NCBI RefSeq assembly: GCF_035222375.1
Contig: NW_026946363.1
Span: forward strand, 7,626,001 to 7,690,000
Origin: Podospora pseudocomata
Lineage: Eukaryota; Ascomycota; Sordariomycetes; Sordariales; Podosporaceae
Length of the DNA: 64,000 nucleotides
Reading direction: 5' to 3'
Shown here in pieces: positions 1 to 10,192 of the stretch (positions are counted from its first letter, which is position 1; each line of letters opens with the position of its first letter). The position numbers and the translations under genes are program-made. The notes below the pieces were generated by a model that saw nothing but the letters and a program-made list of their open reading frames with translations, ran no database searches and had not been told where the DNA came from.

Positions 1-2
1 TG

Positions 3-350
3 CATCGCGTAATCCCAGACTGCAAGACTGGTCGCGTGCTGATTCAGTCCAACATCCGCACTGGAGAGCCCGAGTTGCATTACCAGGTCCTCCCCAAGGA
101 CATCGCTGAACACTCGGCTGTTCTACTGCTCGACGCTCAGATGAGCTCTGGTGGTTCGGCGCTCATGGCCGTGCAAGTTCTTATTGACCACGGTGTCAAG
201 GAAGAGAGAATTGTGTTGGTCACTTACAGTGCTGGCCGGATGGGTTTGCACAGGCTCACCAAAGTATTCCCCGACATTTCTGTGGTAGTGGGTAATTTGT
301 GCACTGATGCCGAGGAGCGCTGGGTTGAAAGGCGGTATTTCCGTTGCTGA
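3..350 (+). CDS. URK1: Uridine kinase, 3' end (UPRT-fold C-terminal domain), partial
   Basis: The start lies outside the window. The frame is open from base 3 and ends at TGA 348-350, giving about 115 residues. The protein has the UPRT-like region that closes fungal uridine/cytidine kinases: a TGEPELHY segment, a PRPP-loop-like LLLDAQMSSGGSALMA and an ending close to ERWVERRYFRC, which resembles the RYFGC end of the yeast Urk1 / UCKL1 family and not the ending of Fur1. The expected role is pyrimidine salvage (uridine to UMP) in the cytosol. The kinase domain cannot be seen, so a stand-alone UPRT is not fully excluded. It converges on NDE1. Confidence 0.8.
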   Translation, partial: HRVIPDCKTGRVLIQSNIRTGEPELHYQVLPKDIAEHSAVLLLDAQMSSGGSALMAVQVLIDHGVKEERIVLVTYSAGRMGLHRLTKVFPDISVVVGNLCTDAEERWVERRYFRC

Positions 351-730
351 AGTGTTTGCATCTAAATGTACATGGAGTCGGTAGCATGGCGCCGGGGCAG
401 GTCTGTCCCATGTTTATATATACATTGAACACAGCTATATCATACCCTGAACTATGAGCTAAAGGCTTCATCCACTGCGTCTTTTCATGGAAACGTTTTG
501 GAATTCACTCCTTGGCCTTCTGTGGCCTGAGCTGTAACAAAACAATAGAGACCCCTCTGTTTGAATGCCACGCTAGGCTTGCTTGCATGGTCTATGATAC
601 AAAATGGCTTCACTCATGAGGTATATTCAGCAAAAAGCCCCCTCCCTAACTCAAGAGGACAAAAGTGTCCAGAGCAGGAAGCTCAGTAACTCATCAAATC
701 TGTTTCATCAATGTCAGCCAACAGCCATTC
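351..730. other. Convergent spacer between URK1 and NDE1
   Basis: This is the 3' flank shared by two converging genes. I see no coding signal or RNA gene in it. Confidence 0.6.
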
Positions 731-2830
731 TCATAAAGGCAGAGACAACTTACCTCTCCCAAACAATGCCCTCTTTCCCCAGTCCATGGCCATCAACACT
801 CTCGTCCTGAAACTGACGCTTTGAGCAAAGTATATGCTTCTCCATGCATACACCGCCCACAAACCGCCAGCGAACCGCCACCCATCATTTCCGAGGTCAA
901 AAACCGCCGAGTTACCAATATACGCCAAGCTTCCCAAGTGTTTGTACTCAAATGCTTTGTAAACCGCCGCGTCCACGTCGCCGTCCGAAATCTCGTTGGC
1001 TCTCAGCCCTGGAGCCGCCCGTGCCAGCTTGTTAAACTTGTGAGCGAGGTACGACCCTTGCTGGTGGGCCCTTTGCGCCGTCGCTGGCAAGCTGGTTAGT
1101 TTGCTGTCGATTGTCTTAAGCAGCTCGCGCAGCTCCCCAAAATCCAGGGTACCGGACCGATCACGGTCGTACTCCTCGAACAGCTTGTCTAGCCTCTTTA
1201 GATGTCCCACCGCCTGAGGAAACCGCTTCTTGACCTGTTCGGCAACATTTCTCCAGTCGGAAAAATGCAGGGAAAGCTTCTCGGGGTCAGTAACACCGTG
1301 CTTCCAGGCGATGCTTCGGAGGAAAGAAATGATGTGGTCGGCGACGTTGTTTTGAACAGTGGCGCAGTCCCCAATAGCATACACGTCTCCAAGAGGCGTG
1401 CCGTTCAGTCTTAGATGTGTGTCTGTCTCAAGGGCATGTCTGTTGTTTTGCGCCTTGCCCAGTTTTCCGCTCAAGGTTTTGCATAAGTCTGCCTGAGAGA
1501 CACCAGTGGACCATAGACAGAACCCCATGGGGAGCTCTTTCGTGATGACTGTTCCATCCTTTTGCTTTTGCGTAAATACGATGCTGTCCTCCTTCACTTC
1601 GCTGACCCTCGAGTTGACCAAGACCTCAACCTGATCTCTGGCAAACCTTTCCTCAGCATAGGTCGAAAGTGTCTCGTCGTATGTGTTGAGAATGTGGTCT
1701 CTGCTCTGAATCAGATGAACTGAGATTTCGTTTCTCAGCAACCTTGGGAACAACTGGATCAGGTCTTCATTTAGCAGATCATACAGCTCCGCCGCGAACT
1801 CCACCCCAGTTGGCCCGCCTCCACTGACCACAAACGATAGTAACCTCTTGCGATCTTCGTCACTCGTTGTTGGCAGGCAAGCCAGCTCTAGGTTGCGAAT
1901 GATCCTGTTGCGGATCTCCCGGGCGTCTCTGATATCCTTCAAGAAATGGCAGTGCTCCAACCCCTTAACTCCGTGAGCATTCGTCACCGAACCCACCGCT
2001 ACCACGAGTTTGTCGTAAGGCACATAGAACCTCTGTTCAACACCATGGCAGTCCACCTGGCTGACTTCGACTAATCTCGCACTAAAATCGACATCTTCGG
2101 CCCTGGCGCGCAGGAACCGGCCCCTAACCCCGTGGATTATCCTCCGTATCGGCTCGACCAAACTCCGCAGTCCTAATGTTCCAACAGTGGCTGAGGGCAG
2201 CATGGGCGTGAACAGGAAGTAATTGGTAGGACTGACAACGGTGACATGCCAATCCTCGGGATTCAGTTCCTTCAGCAGCGCCACACCTCCCCACCCACCA
2301 CCCAAGATCACCAGTCTTGGCTTGTCCTTTTGCCGCTTGCGGTCCTCGTCATCCTCATCGTCGATGAATACTTCCAAAATGGGAAGGTTCTTGGGCCCAC
2401 CTCGTCGGGGGTTGAGTGCAAGCTGTGAGATGGTAAGGTCGGACTTGTTGGAGGCGTGGTCGACATAGGTAGTGGCATCGTAGACGAAGAAACCAATTAC
2501 ACCGAGGGAGACGAATAACACGGAAGAGCCAAACCAGGCGGCGAAACGATAGGCGTATTTGAGGGCTTTTGGAGTGGATTTGGGTGCGTTTTTGGATGTT
2601 GTGATAGACAATTGACGGAGGTGGGTTAACGTCAGGGGTGGTGTGGTGAAGAAGGTCTTGAAGTCTGGAGCGGTTCCAGGGATCGTGGTCCGTGAGGAGG
2701 GGAGGTTGGAAACGATGCGTCGTTGAGAAGGGGAGACTATTCTAGTTGGGTATGCCGATATTCTGGCCCGAAAAGGCAAAGAATGGACCGTCCGAAGCCC
2801 GGTGTCTCGAGACAGGCGACGGCTGAGCAT
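731..2830 (-). CDS. NDE1: External alternative NADH dehydrogenase with EF-hand (NDE1-like)
   Basis: A single-exon gene of 699 residues encoding a type II, rotenone-insensitive NADH:ubiquinone oxidoreductase of the mitochondrial inner membrane. The N-terminus is rich in Arg and Ser, as in a mitochondrial presequence, and is followed by a hydrophobic stretch at about residues 98-117. The first dinucleotide fold is GGGWGG (about 176-182) and the second is SGGGPTGVEF (about 336-345). An AIGDC motif near 485-489 marks FAD binding. A canonical EF-hand loop runs from D555 to E566 (DRDRSGTLDFGE), which matches the Ca-regulated external enzyme NDE1 of Neurospora. Length fits the family (about 670-700). 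The start chosen is the first ATG, which gives the basic presequence. Electrons enter from the cytosolic side, bypassing complex I. Confidence 0.93.
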   Translation of the reverse strand: MLSRRLSRDTGLRTVHSLPFRARISAYPTRIVSPSQRRIVSNLPSSRTTIPGTAPDFKTFFTTPPLTLTHLRQLSITTSKNAPKSTPKALKYAYRFAAWFGSSVLFVSLGVIGFFVYDATTYVDHASNKSDLTISQLALNPRRGGPKNLPILEVFIDDEDDEDRKRQKDKPRLVILGGGWGGVALLKELNPEDWHVTVVSPTNYFLFTPMLPSATVGTLGLRSLVEPIRRIIHGVRGRFLRARAEDVDFSARLVEVSQVDCHGVEQRFYVPYDKLVVAVGSVTNAHGVKGLEHCHFLKDIRDAREIRNRIIRNLELACLPTTSDEDRKRLLSFVVSGGGPTGVEFAAELYDLLNEDLIQLFPRLLRNEISVHLIQSRDHILNTYDETLSTYAEERFARDQVEVLVNSRVSEVKEDSIVFTQKQKDGTVITKELPMGFCLWSTGVSQADLCKTLSGKLGKAQNNRHALETDTHLRLNGTPLGDVYAIGDCATVQNNVADHIISFLRSIAWKHGVTDPEKLSLHFSDWRNVAEQVKKRFPQAVGHLKRLDKLFEEYDRDRSGTLDFGELRELLKTIDSKLTSLPATAQRAHQQGSYLAHKFNKLARAAPGLRANEISDGDVDAAVYKAFEYKHLGSLAYIGNSAVFDLGNDGWRFAGGLWAVYAWRSIYFAQSVSFRTRVLMAMDWGKRALFGRGKLSLPL

Positions 2831-4269
2831 GCTGACGTTGTGGTGTAGTTATGGTGTTTGTTAATTTGCTGTTGGTTGTGAACCTGTCGCGATGTCTTCA
2901 ATGACGTCAATTCGTAATCGATAAGGAGCTGCTCGACACAAACTGGTGTAAGTGAGAATCTCAAAACCACATCGCGGGAGCGCAATTGTGTATCGATATT
3001 CAGAGGGAAGGTGAGGATTAAGGAGGAGATCGATGTCAGTTGCTCTAATTCAACAGCAGGAAATTGGAGGTGTCACGGTGCAGGGAGGGTAGTTCATCCC
3101 ACCTCAAGTTCCAGCGATCGCCCATCAGATACGTCAGTGCCCGTTTCCAGCTTGACAGGCCAGGGGTCTTGGCCTGGACCTGGCGGCGGCGCTTGTAAGT
3201 GCTTTTTTTTCTTGTTCACACTGTGCCCGACGGCGGGAAACACTACATTTTAGGCTGTGTCTAAATATGGCACTCTCCGCCTGCACTGTGCTCTCAGTTC
3301 AGCCCCTTTTGGAGTTCCAAGTGTTGGATTATCTGCGTCTATTTGTTGAAAACAAAGATTGTAAAACCTGTACTGTATGAAAAGCGGAGTTGCATACCGG
3401 ATAGGTGTGACTGGAGTGCCCAATCACCTTATGTCCGACAGGATGCATGTATGATGCCAGTAGATTATCCCATAGGGATCTGTGAGAGGTGCAAACGCAA
3501 CATGCTTGAAGCTATTAAGCGCCCCAGACATTTAGACTGGCATTATATTCACGCACGGGATGAGAACTTGCATATGTTATCTGGTTCTTCATTAAGATTC
3601 TGGTCTGGCTGCGCGCTGATATAAAATAAATTTAGTATTCTGTGGTTTGTGCCGGAGACCAACTCATTTGTCAAGACAAACCTACAATCTATTGCTAGCG
3701 ATCCGGTCTATTGTCCTCGGTTATGCAAAAACCAAGATAGGTATCTCTTTAGTACCACCCACCCCAGAGCCCAGCATGCACTGGCAAATGCTCTCAAGTT
3801 GAAGAAGAAAACAGGCCACTCCTCTTTTGGGAGCTGACATTGTCCTGGGGTTGGGCGCTTGGTCTTGTGGATAATGGTAAGTCGCTCACTTTGACGTGGC
3901 TCTCGCCAACAACGACTCCTCATTTGCAGGTCAGGGACGTCCTAAAACATTTACCCCGAACCTGTTAGAGGCCGCTATCAAGGCTACCTAAGGAGCCAAC
4001 TATATCACTCTTTGAAACAAGCACCAGCTTTCTGGACCACTCGGAGTCCATCCACTGTTTGGTTCTGTCCCACAGACTTGTTGCGTCATGGCTTCGAGGA
4101 TCTCAAGAGAACAAAGTACGAGATAGTCTGAAGAGACCTATTGCCTTGAGATTAAGACCATCTCTCCTACACATGATAATGAGGACCGCATCTATTTCTA
4201 GGCTGCCGATACATAATTGATCACACATGATCTGCCCTTCCATGTTGACTGATACATAGCGTGCTCGCT
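2831..4269. other. Intergenic region upstream of NDE1 and downstream of EMC4
   Basis: About 1.4 kb. It holds the NDE1 promoter, including a CRE-type palindrome at 2902-2909, and the EMC4 3' flank. A 93-codon open frame near 3343-3624 shows no family signal, and I do not call it a gene. Confidence 0.5.
2902..2909. promoter_or_regulatory. CRE palindrome TGACGTCA
   Basis: A perfect 8-bp TGACGTCA lies 72 bp upstream of the NDE1 start codon. This is the known binding site of CREB/ATF-type bZIP factors (Atf1-like in fungi, stress response). Control of NDE1 through it is inference. Confidence 0.5.
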
Positions 4270-4878
4270 TCATAAACCTGGCACCGCAAATTCCACCGGT
4301 TCCCTCTGCGCCTCCCACGCCAACCAGTCGCTCCTCGTCGTAGGCAACAGTCCCATCCCATTCACCTTCCAAACGCCCAGCGCAAGCGCCACGATTTGCA
4401 TGACCACATAGACGAGCTTCACCTGTAGCACCTTGCCCTTGTTAGTCTCCGTCTCGAACCGCTCAAACGCCTGGTTCGTGCCGAGTATTCCCATAATAGG
4501 GTTCTTGAAAGCCATAACAACCATCATGATGCTGAATATTTGGAGCGAGTTGCCGGACATGTACATCATGATGGCGGTCATGGGAAGAGACTTGATCGGG
4601 GCGAGGGCAACCTCCCAGGCCTTTTTGAGTTTGAGGGTATCCATTTCTTCGGGAGATGGAGGGTCGCGTTTGGGGGCAGTTTTCTTGTCTTTCTGTTACG
4701 CAACAGCAGCAGTTAGCCAAGCGCCAGGCACAGTAATTTTGTGAGATGCGGGACGTACTTTGGAGTTTGAGGGTTGCGAAGAGGGATAGCCAGGGGGGTC
4801 GGGGATCGACGATTTGGGCTTATATGGTGGGGGGTTCTTGAGCTCAATCGCCCATGGCGGTAACGTTGTAGCTGGCAT
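4270..4878 (-). CDS. EMC4: ER membrane protein complex subunit 4
   Basis: Two exons: 4759-4878 (40 codons) and 4270-4692, with a 66-nt intron (donor GTACGT, acceptor ending AACAG, phase 0). The protein is 180 residues. The N-terminus has the family-typical PPWAIELKNPPP followed by IPDPPGY. The C-terminal part has the EMC4/TMEM85 core: KKAWEVALAPIKSLPM, then MYMSGNSLQIFSIMM, then hydrophobic segments. EMC inserts tail-anchored and multipass membrane proteins in the ER. It is divergent from the AP-1 beta gene, with about 0.8 kb between start codons. Confidence 0.93.
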
Positions 4879-5684
4879 TGTGGTGGGATGATGTCGAGGA
4901 GTGCGCGTCGCGATGGTGGTTGATTGACCTGGAGGCTTGAATGTTGAAGGTGATGTCTAGATTGAATGGCGTCCGTGCTTTAGGATGGATTTCAGGAAGC
5001 TTCTTGGCGGACCATGCTTGTTCCCGTGTCAGTGGAACCCCGTTGCTGTTCTGGACCCGCTCCCCCACTCCCCACAGAACCAATTCTCCACATTGGCTTT
5101 GACTTGGAATTGGCCCTGGCGCAATTTGAATTTCAGGGGCCTCCATTGTTGAACAACTGCCCGAAGAGAGATCCACGCAACCACCCGACTCAGGCGGATC
5201 GGAACCGACTAAACGCATCTATCGAGCTCCCGGCAGAGCCGCAAGTTAAAACCGCCACCGACTTTGCGACCGTTGAGCGTCCGACGTTGTGCTGAATCTC
5301 GAATTGGATAGCAAGAACGGTAATACCGGTGGTTCCAAAGTCCGGTACTTTCTGGGGCGCCCGAGCCAGACAACAACGAAACAAAACCAACACCAACTCG
5401 GGCTCTTAACAACAATACAAGAATAGTGACGCGACGAGATCGAAAGCTACAAGCATCCATCTTGCCGGCTTGACTTCCACGCGCGAACCGAACAAGCAAT
5501 CGCCTTGGAGTCCAGAACTTGCCGAACCCAGCTTCAGCTTGGCGCGTCTATCATAAAGAGAACGAGAGACACGGAAACGACTACGAAAGCAGAGCATTTC
5601 CAGGGCTTGGTGTGAGGGGTCCGCCCCGTTGTTGTATCAAATTATTTTGTGAGAGAAAAGAAGGAACAATCCGAGATAGCAAAC
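4879..5684. promoter_or_regulatory. Divergent promoter region EMC4 / AP-1 beta
   Basis: About 800 bp separate two start codons pointing away from each other, so both promoters must lie here. I recognise no specific operator. Open frames in it (for example 5014-5295) look like chance. Confidence 0.5.
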
Positions 5685-8173
5685 ATGGCGAGCGCACAGG
5701 GAGGAGATTCGAAGCTTTTTGCTCGGGTAAGCACACAATCCCTTGTTTGGCGGTCTTGGTCCAGGTTTGCGGGGGAAGCCATCTCACCCAACCAAGCTGA
5801 GCTGTACGGATGGCTTCTGGGTGACTGGCCAAGGGCAACATCGTCGCCTTATCGCATTGCGTGTTGCTACCCTACATTCCTTGCCCCTCACCACCTTTCA
5901 GCACATGCCGTTTCTTCTACCCATAACAACCAGAAACACGACATCATGAACACCAAGCCTTCAAGATGTTCATGGCATATCTTCCTCCGTCCACTTACTT
6001 ACAAAGACCACAGGGCAAAGTCGCTGAGCTCCGCCTCGAGTTGAACAGCGGCAGCAAAAAGGACAAGAATTTCACGACGAAAAAGATCGCGCTGAAAAAG
6101 ATTGTTGCCAATATGACCATGAGCAACAACGATATGGTGGCCCTGTTTCCAGATATTATTGGGTGCATGGGCATTCAGAATCTCGAAATCAAAAAGATGT
6201 GCTTCTTGTTCTTGGTCAACTATGCGAGAATGCGCCCCGAGGTAGCAGTGAAGGCGATTCCTGTTCTGGAACATGTTGGTTGACCCCCTTTCTTCGACCT
6301 TCTGGTTGTTGATGTGCTAATGATATGGGCAGGACATGGAAGACCCTAACCCTCTTGTAAGAGCGCTGGCCTTGCGGACAATGTCTTATATCCATGTGCG
6401 AGAGTTTGTCGAGGCCACAGTGCCCATTGTTAAGCAGCTTCTCCGGGATTCTGATCCGTATGTGCGCAAGACGGCTGCGTACACTGTCGCCAAGTTGTAT
6501 GATCATGACAGGCACATGGTGGAAAAGTCAGACTTGATCGACAGGCTAAACGGCCTGCTGAGGGATGACAACCCGACAGTAGTTGCCAGCGCCTTGGCCG
6601 GGCTGATGGATATCTGGGAAAGAAGCGACGCCATCAAACTTACCATTGATTACAGCAATGCGTCCAAAATGGTTGCCATTCTGCCAGATTGCTCAGAGTA
6701 AGTCCAGAGTTGTGCACACTCGGGAAGGGACGTGCTGACAGATTTGACAGATGGGGCCAAACATACATCTTGGAAGCCCTCATGTCGTATGTTCCACAAG
6801 AAGCAGGGGAAGCTACCCTGTTGGCGGAGCGTATAGCACCTCGACTTTCTCACTCCAACTCGGCAGTTGTCCTCACCTGCATCAGAGTAATTCTCTATCT
6901 GATGAACTACATTGCCGACCAAAAACAGATCTCCGCCCTCTGCAGGAAACTGTCACCACCGCTCGTCACTCTGTTGGCCAAGGGACCCGAGGTTCAGTAC
7001 CTGGCCTTGAGGAACGCCCTGTTGATCCTACAGCGCCGCCCCGAAGTCTTGCGCAACGACATCCGCGTCTTTTTCTGCAAATACAACGATCCCATCTACG
7101 TCAAGGTCACCAAGCTCGAGCTCATCTTTATGCTGGCCAACGAAAAGAACATTGACGAAGTCCTGACCGAATTGCGAGAGTACGCCACCGAAATCGACGT
7201 TCACTTTGTCCGCAAGGCTGTCAGAGCTATCGGAAAGCTTGCCATCAAGATTGAACCCGCCGCGCGCCGGTGCATCAACCTGCTGCTGGAATTGGTGTCA
7301 ACAAAGGTTACTTATATCGTCCAAGAAGCCACGGTCGTCATCCGCAATATCTTCCGCAAATACCCCAACCAGTACGAGTCCATCATCGGCACCCTGTGCG
7401 AGCATCTCGACAGCCTCGACGAACCAGAAGCCAAGGCGGCCATGGTCTGGGTCATTGGCCAGTACGCCTCCCGCATCGAGAACTCGGACGTGCTGCTGGA
7501 AGACTTTTTGGACTCGTTTGCCGAAGAGCCCGTTGAGGTTCAACTCGCCCTTTTGACCGCTACAGTCAAGCTGTTTATCCAACGGCCGACAAAGGGCCAG
7601 GATTTGGTTCCCAAGGTTCTCAAATGGGCCACCGAGGAAACAGACAACCCCGACCTGCGAGACAGGGCGTACATGTACTGGAGACTGCTGTCGACAGACA
7701 TGGAGGCGGCCAAAAGGGTGGTCATGGGCGAGAAGCCAGCCATCACTGCCGAGAGCGAGAAGCTGGACCCGCAAACCCTCGAGGAGATGTGTCTGAACGT
7801 GGGCACTCTGGCTACAGTGTATCTCAAGCCGGTGCAGACTGTGTTCAGGAATGCGCGACCCAAGAAGTTGCACGACAGCCCGTGCCTGCAACGTCAGGAG
7901 GTGGCCGTTCCTGGTTTGAGGCAGCCGGGGGATGACGGGAACAAGAGTTTGAGCGGGTTCGGGTTCGGTAGTGACAAGGCGGTCCAGAGGCAAGGGAATA
8001 TGAGTGCGGCCGTATCAGACGCAGATGCCTACTTTGCGCAGCAACACACCAGACAACAAGATGGATTTGGGGATCAGGGGCATGGAGGCGGGTATGTGGT
8101 CAGCCAGTTTGACGCCCAGGTACCAGTCTACTCTGCACAGGGCCAGCCAAACAATGCCGACCTTTTGCTGTGA
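5685..8173 (+). CDS. APL2: AP-1 complex subunit beta (beta-adaptin)
   Basis: Four exons: 5685-5726, 6014-6274, 6333-6697 and 6751-8173. The introns are 287, 58 and 53 nt, and phases agree throughout. The protein is 696 residues. It is an alpha-helical HEAT-type adaptin trunk: [17 protein letters not shown] near the start, then [63 protein letters not shown] and [18 protein letters not shown]. It ends in a glycine/glutamine-rich tail with no appendage (ear) domain, as expected for fungal AP-1 beta of this length. AP-1 recruits clathrin at the trans-Golgi network and endosomes. Exon 1 encodes only 14 residues, and its 287-nt intron is long for this window. The short first exon is the least certain part. 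Confidence 0.92.
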
Positions 8174-8365
8174 TTCGAGTACATGTGTCGACAAAGGACA
8201 GGTTGTCTGCATGAGAAATGAGCGCAAGATGATACATTGCATTAGTTAATACCATAATTCGTTCTACATTAGATCCTTCACCATAATTGTCGGCCGTAAT
8301 CCTGTCTATATCCCCACTTCACCAGTTTGTCGTCGGTGTGCAACCCAAGGGGCCGTGGGAGGTGG

Positions 8366-9088
8366 TTACACATAAGTCGTCTTCTGTCCGCCCCTTTTGT
8401 AGCTCCAGAATCTCAACCCGATCAGGCTGCCGCAAAGCGCAACCCCAACCACGAACATCAAACTTTGGTTCGCGACAGCTTTGTGGCACAGTCCTTGGAG
8501 CCTACTGAAAGCCAAATCCGGGGATTTTAGGTCCTCCTCGCGCAGATAACCAGCAAGTGGCTGCGATCCGCGAACATCAATCAGGCCTCCGTTGATGAGA
8601 CCGGTAAAATACAGGCCTCTGCCGTCGTCGTCCCCCAATGAGCAGCCATGGGTATCCTTGAGTCCAATCGACCAAGCCTGATGTTCCTCCGCATTAGCAC
8701 TCCGCCTCGAGGGCGGTACGGGGGGAATGAATACTCACTATTCCGGCTGCGATGAACAACAATGCGGCGATACCGTCCAGAGCCATCAGGGCAATCGTTG
8801 GGACAATGTCCTCGAGCCATGTCCACCAGATGGCGCCGAGGAGGTTGGCCACGGCTACGACGATGGTGAAGGCGGCAACGAAGATGGTGAACTTGGTGGT
8901 GGTGGGGGGGTCGCCATATACCTGGCCCTTGAGGAAGGTGAGGGTCAAAGCCAGGACCGTGATTGATAGGATGAGCTATTCCAGGTTCCGTTGTTAACCA
9001 CAACACTAAGGACAGGACAGGCCACAGCATCATGATAGCATACCTGGAGGGCTCGAAACACGGCCGTAACCACTTTGGACTTGCCCAT
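8366..9088 (-). CDS. MARVEL-like four-helix membrane protein
   Basis: Three exons: 9044-9088 (15 codons), 8739-8975 and 8366-8677. The introns are 68 and 61 nt, both phase 0, with CAG|GTATGC and ATA|GTGAGT donors. The protein is about 197 residues. It starts MGKSKVVTAVFRALQ and has hydrophobic segments at roughly 16-32, 44-66, 72-96 and 163-183, a spacing that resembles fungal MARVEL-domain proteins. The third segment contains AIWWTWLEDIVPT. Such proteins sit in Golgi or plasma membrane and are linked to membrane apposition and trafficking; the exact function is unknown. The acceptor of exon 3 was chosen because it keeps the frame and gives AWSIGLKD after AAGI. Confidence 0.72.
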
Positions 9089-10192
9089 GGCTGCCGGTTG
9101 TGTGTTGCACTTGGATGGACTGGGTACAGTACAGGACCTGGGGTGTACACTGGGGATAATTTCTGTCAGTCTGAGAAAGCGGATGAGGAGCTACAGCTTG
9201 GGGTCGGGTATTTGATGTGCAGTAAGGGAAGGCAGGTGCGGGAGTGAGTGTTCTGGACTGCCTGAGCTTCTTTCCTTGGAGGGCGGGAGCGAACAGGCAG
9301 CTGTTCAGTAAAAGCTGGAAGCCATGAAGGACCTCCCGTCTTTCCCAAATGGTGGTTGAGGTGATATCTTGGAGGGGTTGGATCCTACTCACGATGTTGG
9401 GTTTCAGGGGGTGATGTTGCAATGGCGTGACGGAAAAAAGGTCAATTGACAGAGGAACTACGAGAAAGAAAACCAACAAGGAGGGTTCTTCCCTTATATA
9501 CTAGCAAATTCAATAGTGAATCTGGTAAAGCTAACCACTACCATAGCCGCATTAAGAGTGGGCGAATGCATGGAACTTGTGTCTTGTGTCACCAGATAAC
9601 ACCACCAAAGAGTCACCATCAAGTTCAACGTCTGGTCTTCAAGTCACCATCAAGTTCAACGTCTGGTCTTCAATCTGATCACAAACGCTTGGCGGATGCC
9701 TGCTTTACCCTGAGACACATGTTTTGATACGACACTTTTAGCGTTGCACTCATGGATTTCTTTGTCCATGCCCTCGGACGATGTGGTGTGGTGGTCAGGA
9801 CCGAGGTCTGACAGCCTTGCTAGACCCCTTATGCTATGGTGTGGATGCCAAGCCACGTTGGTTACAATCTCAGCTAACCAAATTGGCATCCAAAGGAACT
9901 TTCACTGAAAGATTTTGTCTTTTAAAATGCATCTTATGTGGAATCCTCAAAAAAACACCCCTATGAGTATTTAATCCCAAACCACAGACAGTATCGGTTG
10001 AAATTGGCTGGCCCTTTTGTACGTTTTCCTTGTCACAAGCAGCCGCCTTGCTTAACCCATCGACCCAAATAAAATTATTCGAAAGCAGCTGGTTGCAAGA
10101 AAAGAAAAGGAAAAAAGGAGGAAAGCTGTAAACTTGGAACCCTCTGACCGGCCCCCGACACAGATTCATTCAGTTATATCATCATCCGTGCT
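9089..10192. other. Spacer upstream of the MARVEL gene
   Basis: 1.1 kb with no gene. It contains a TATA-like TTATATACT near 9494 and a 31-bp tandem duplication (see separate entry). Confidence 0.5.
9611..9672. repeat. Tandem duplication, 2 x 31 bp
   Basis: Two identical 31-bp units, 9611-9641 and 9642-9672, head to tail, each starting AGTCACCATCAAG and ending CTGGTCTTCA. I see no mismatch, so the duplication looks recent. It lies about 525 bp upstream of the MARVEL gene start. Confidence 0.95.

Noticed and set aside
7298-7993. 231-codon open frame antisense to AP-1 beta
   Set aside because: Shadow frame; the sense strand encodes an unmistakable adaptin.
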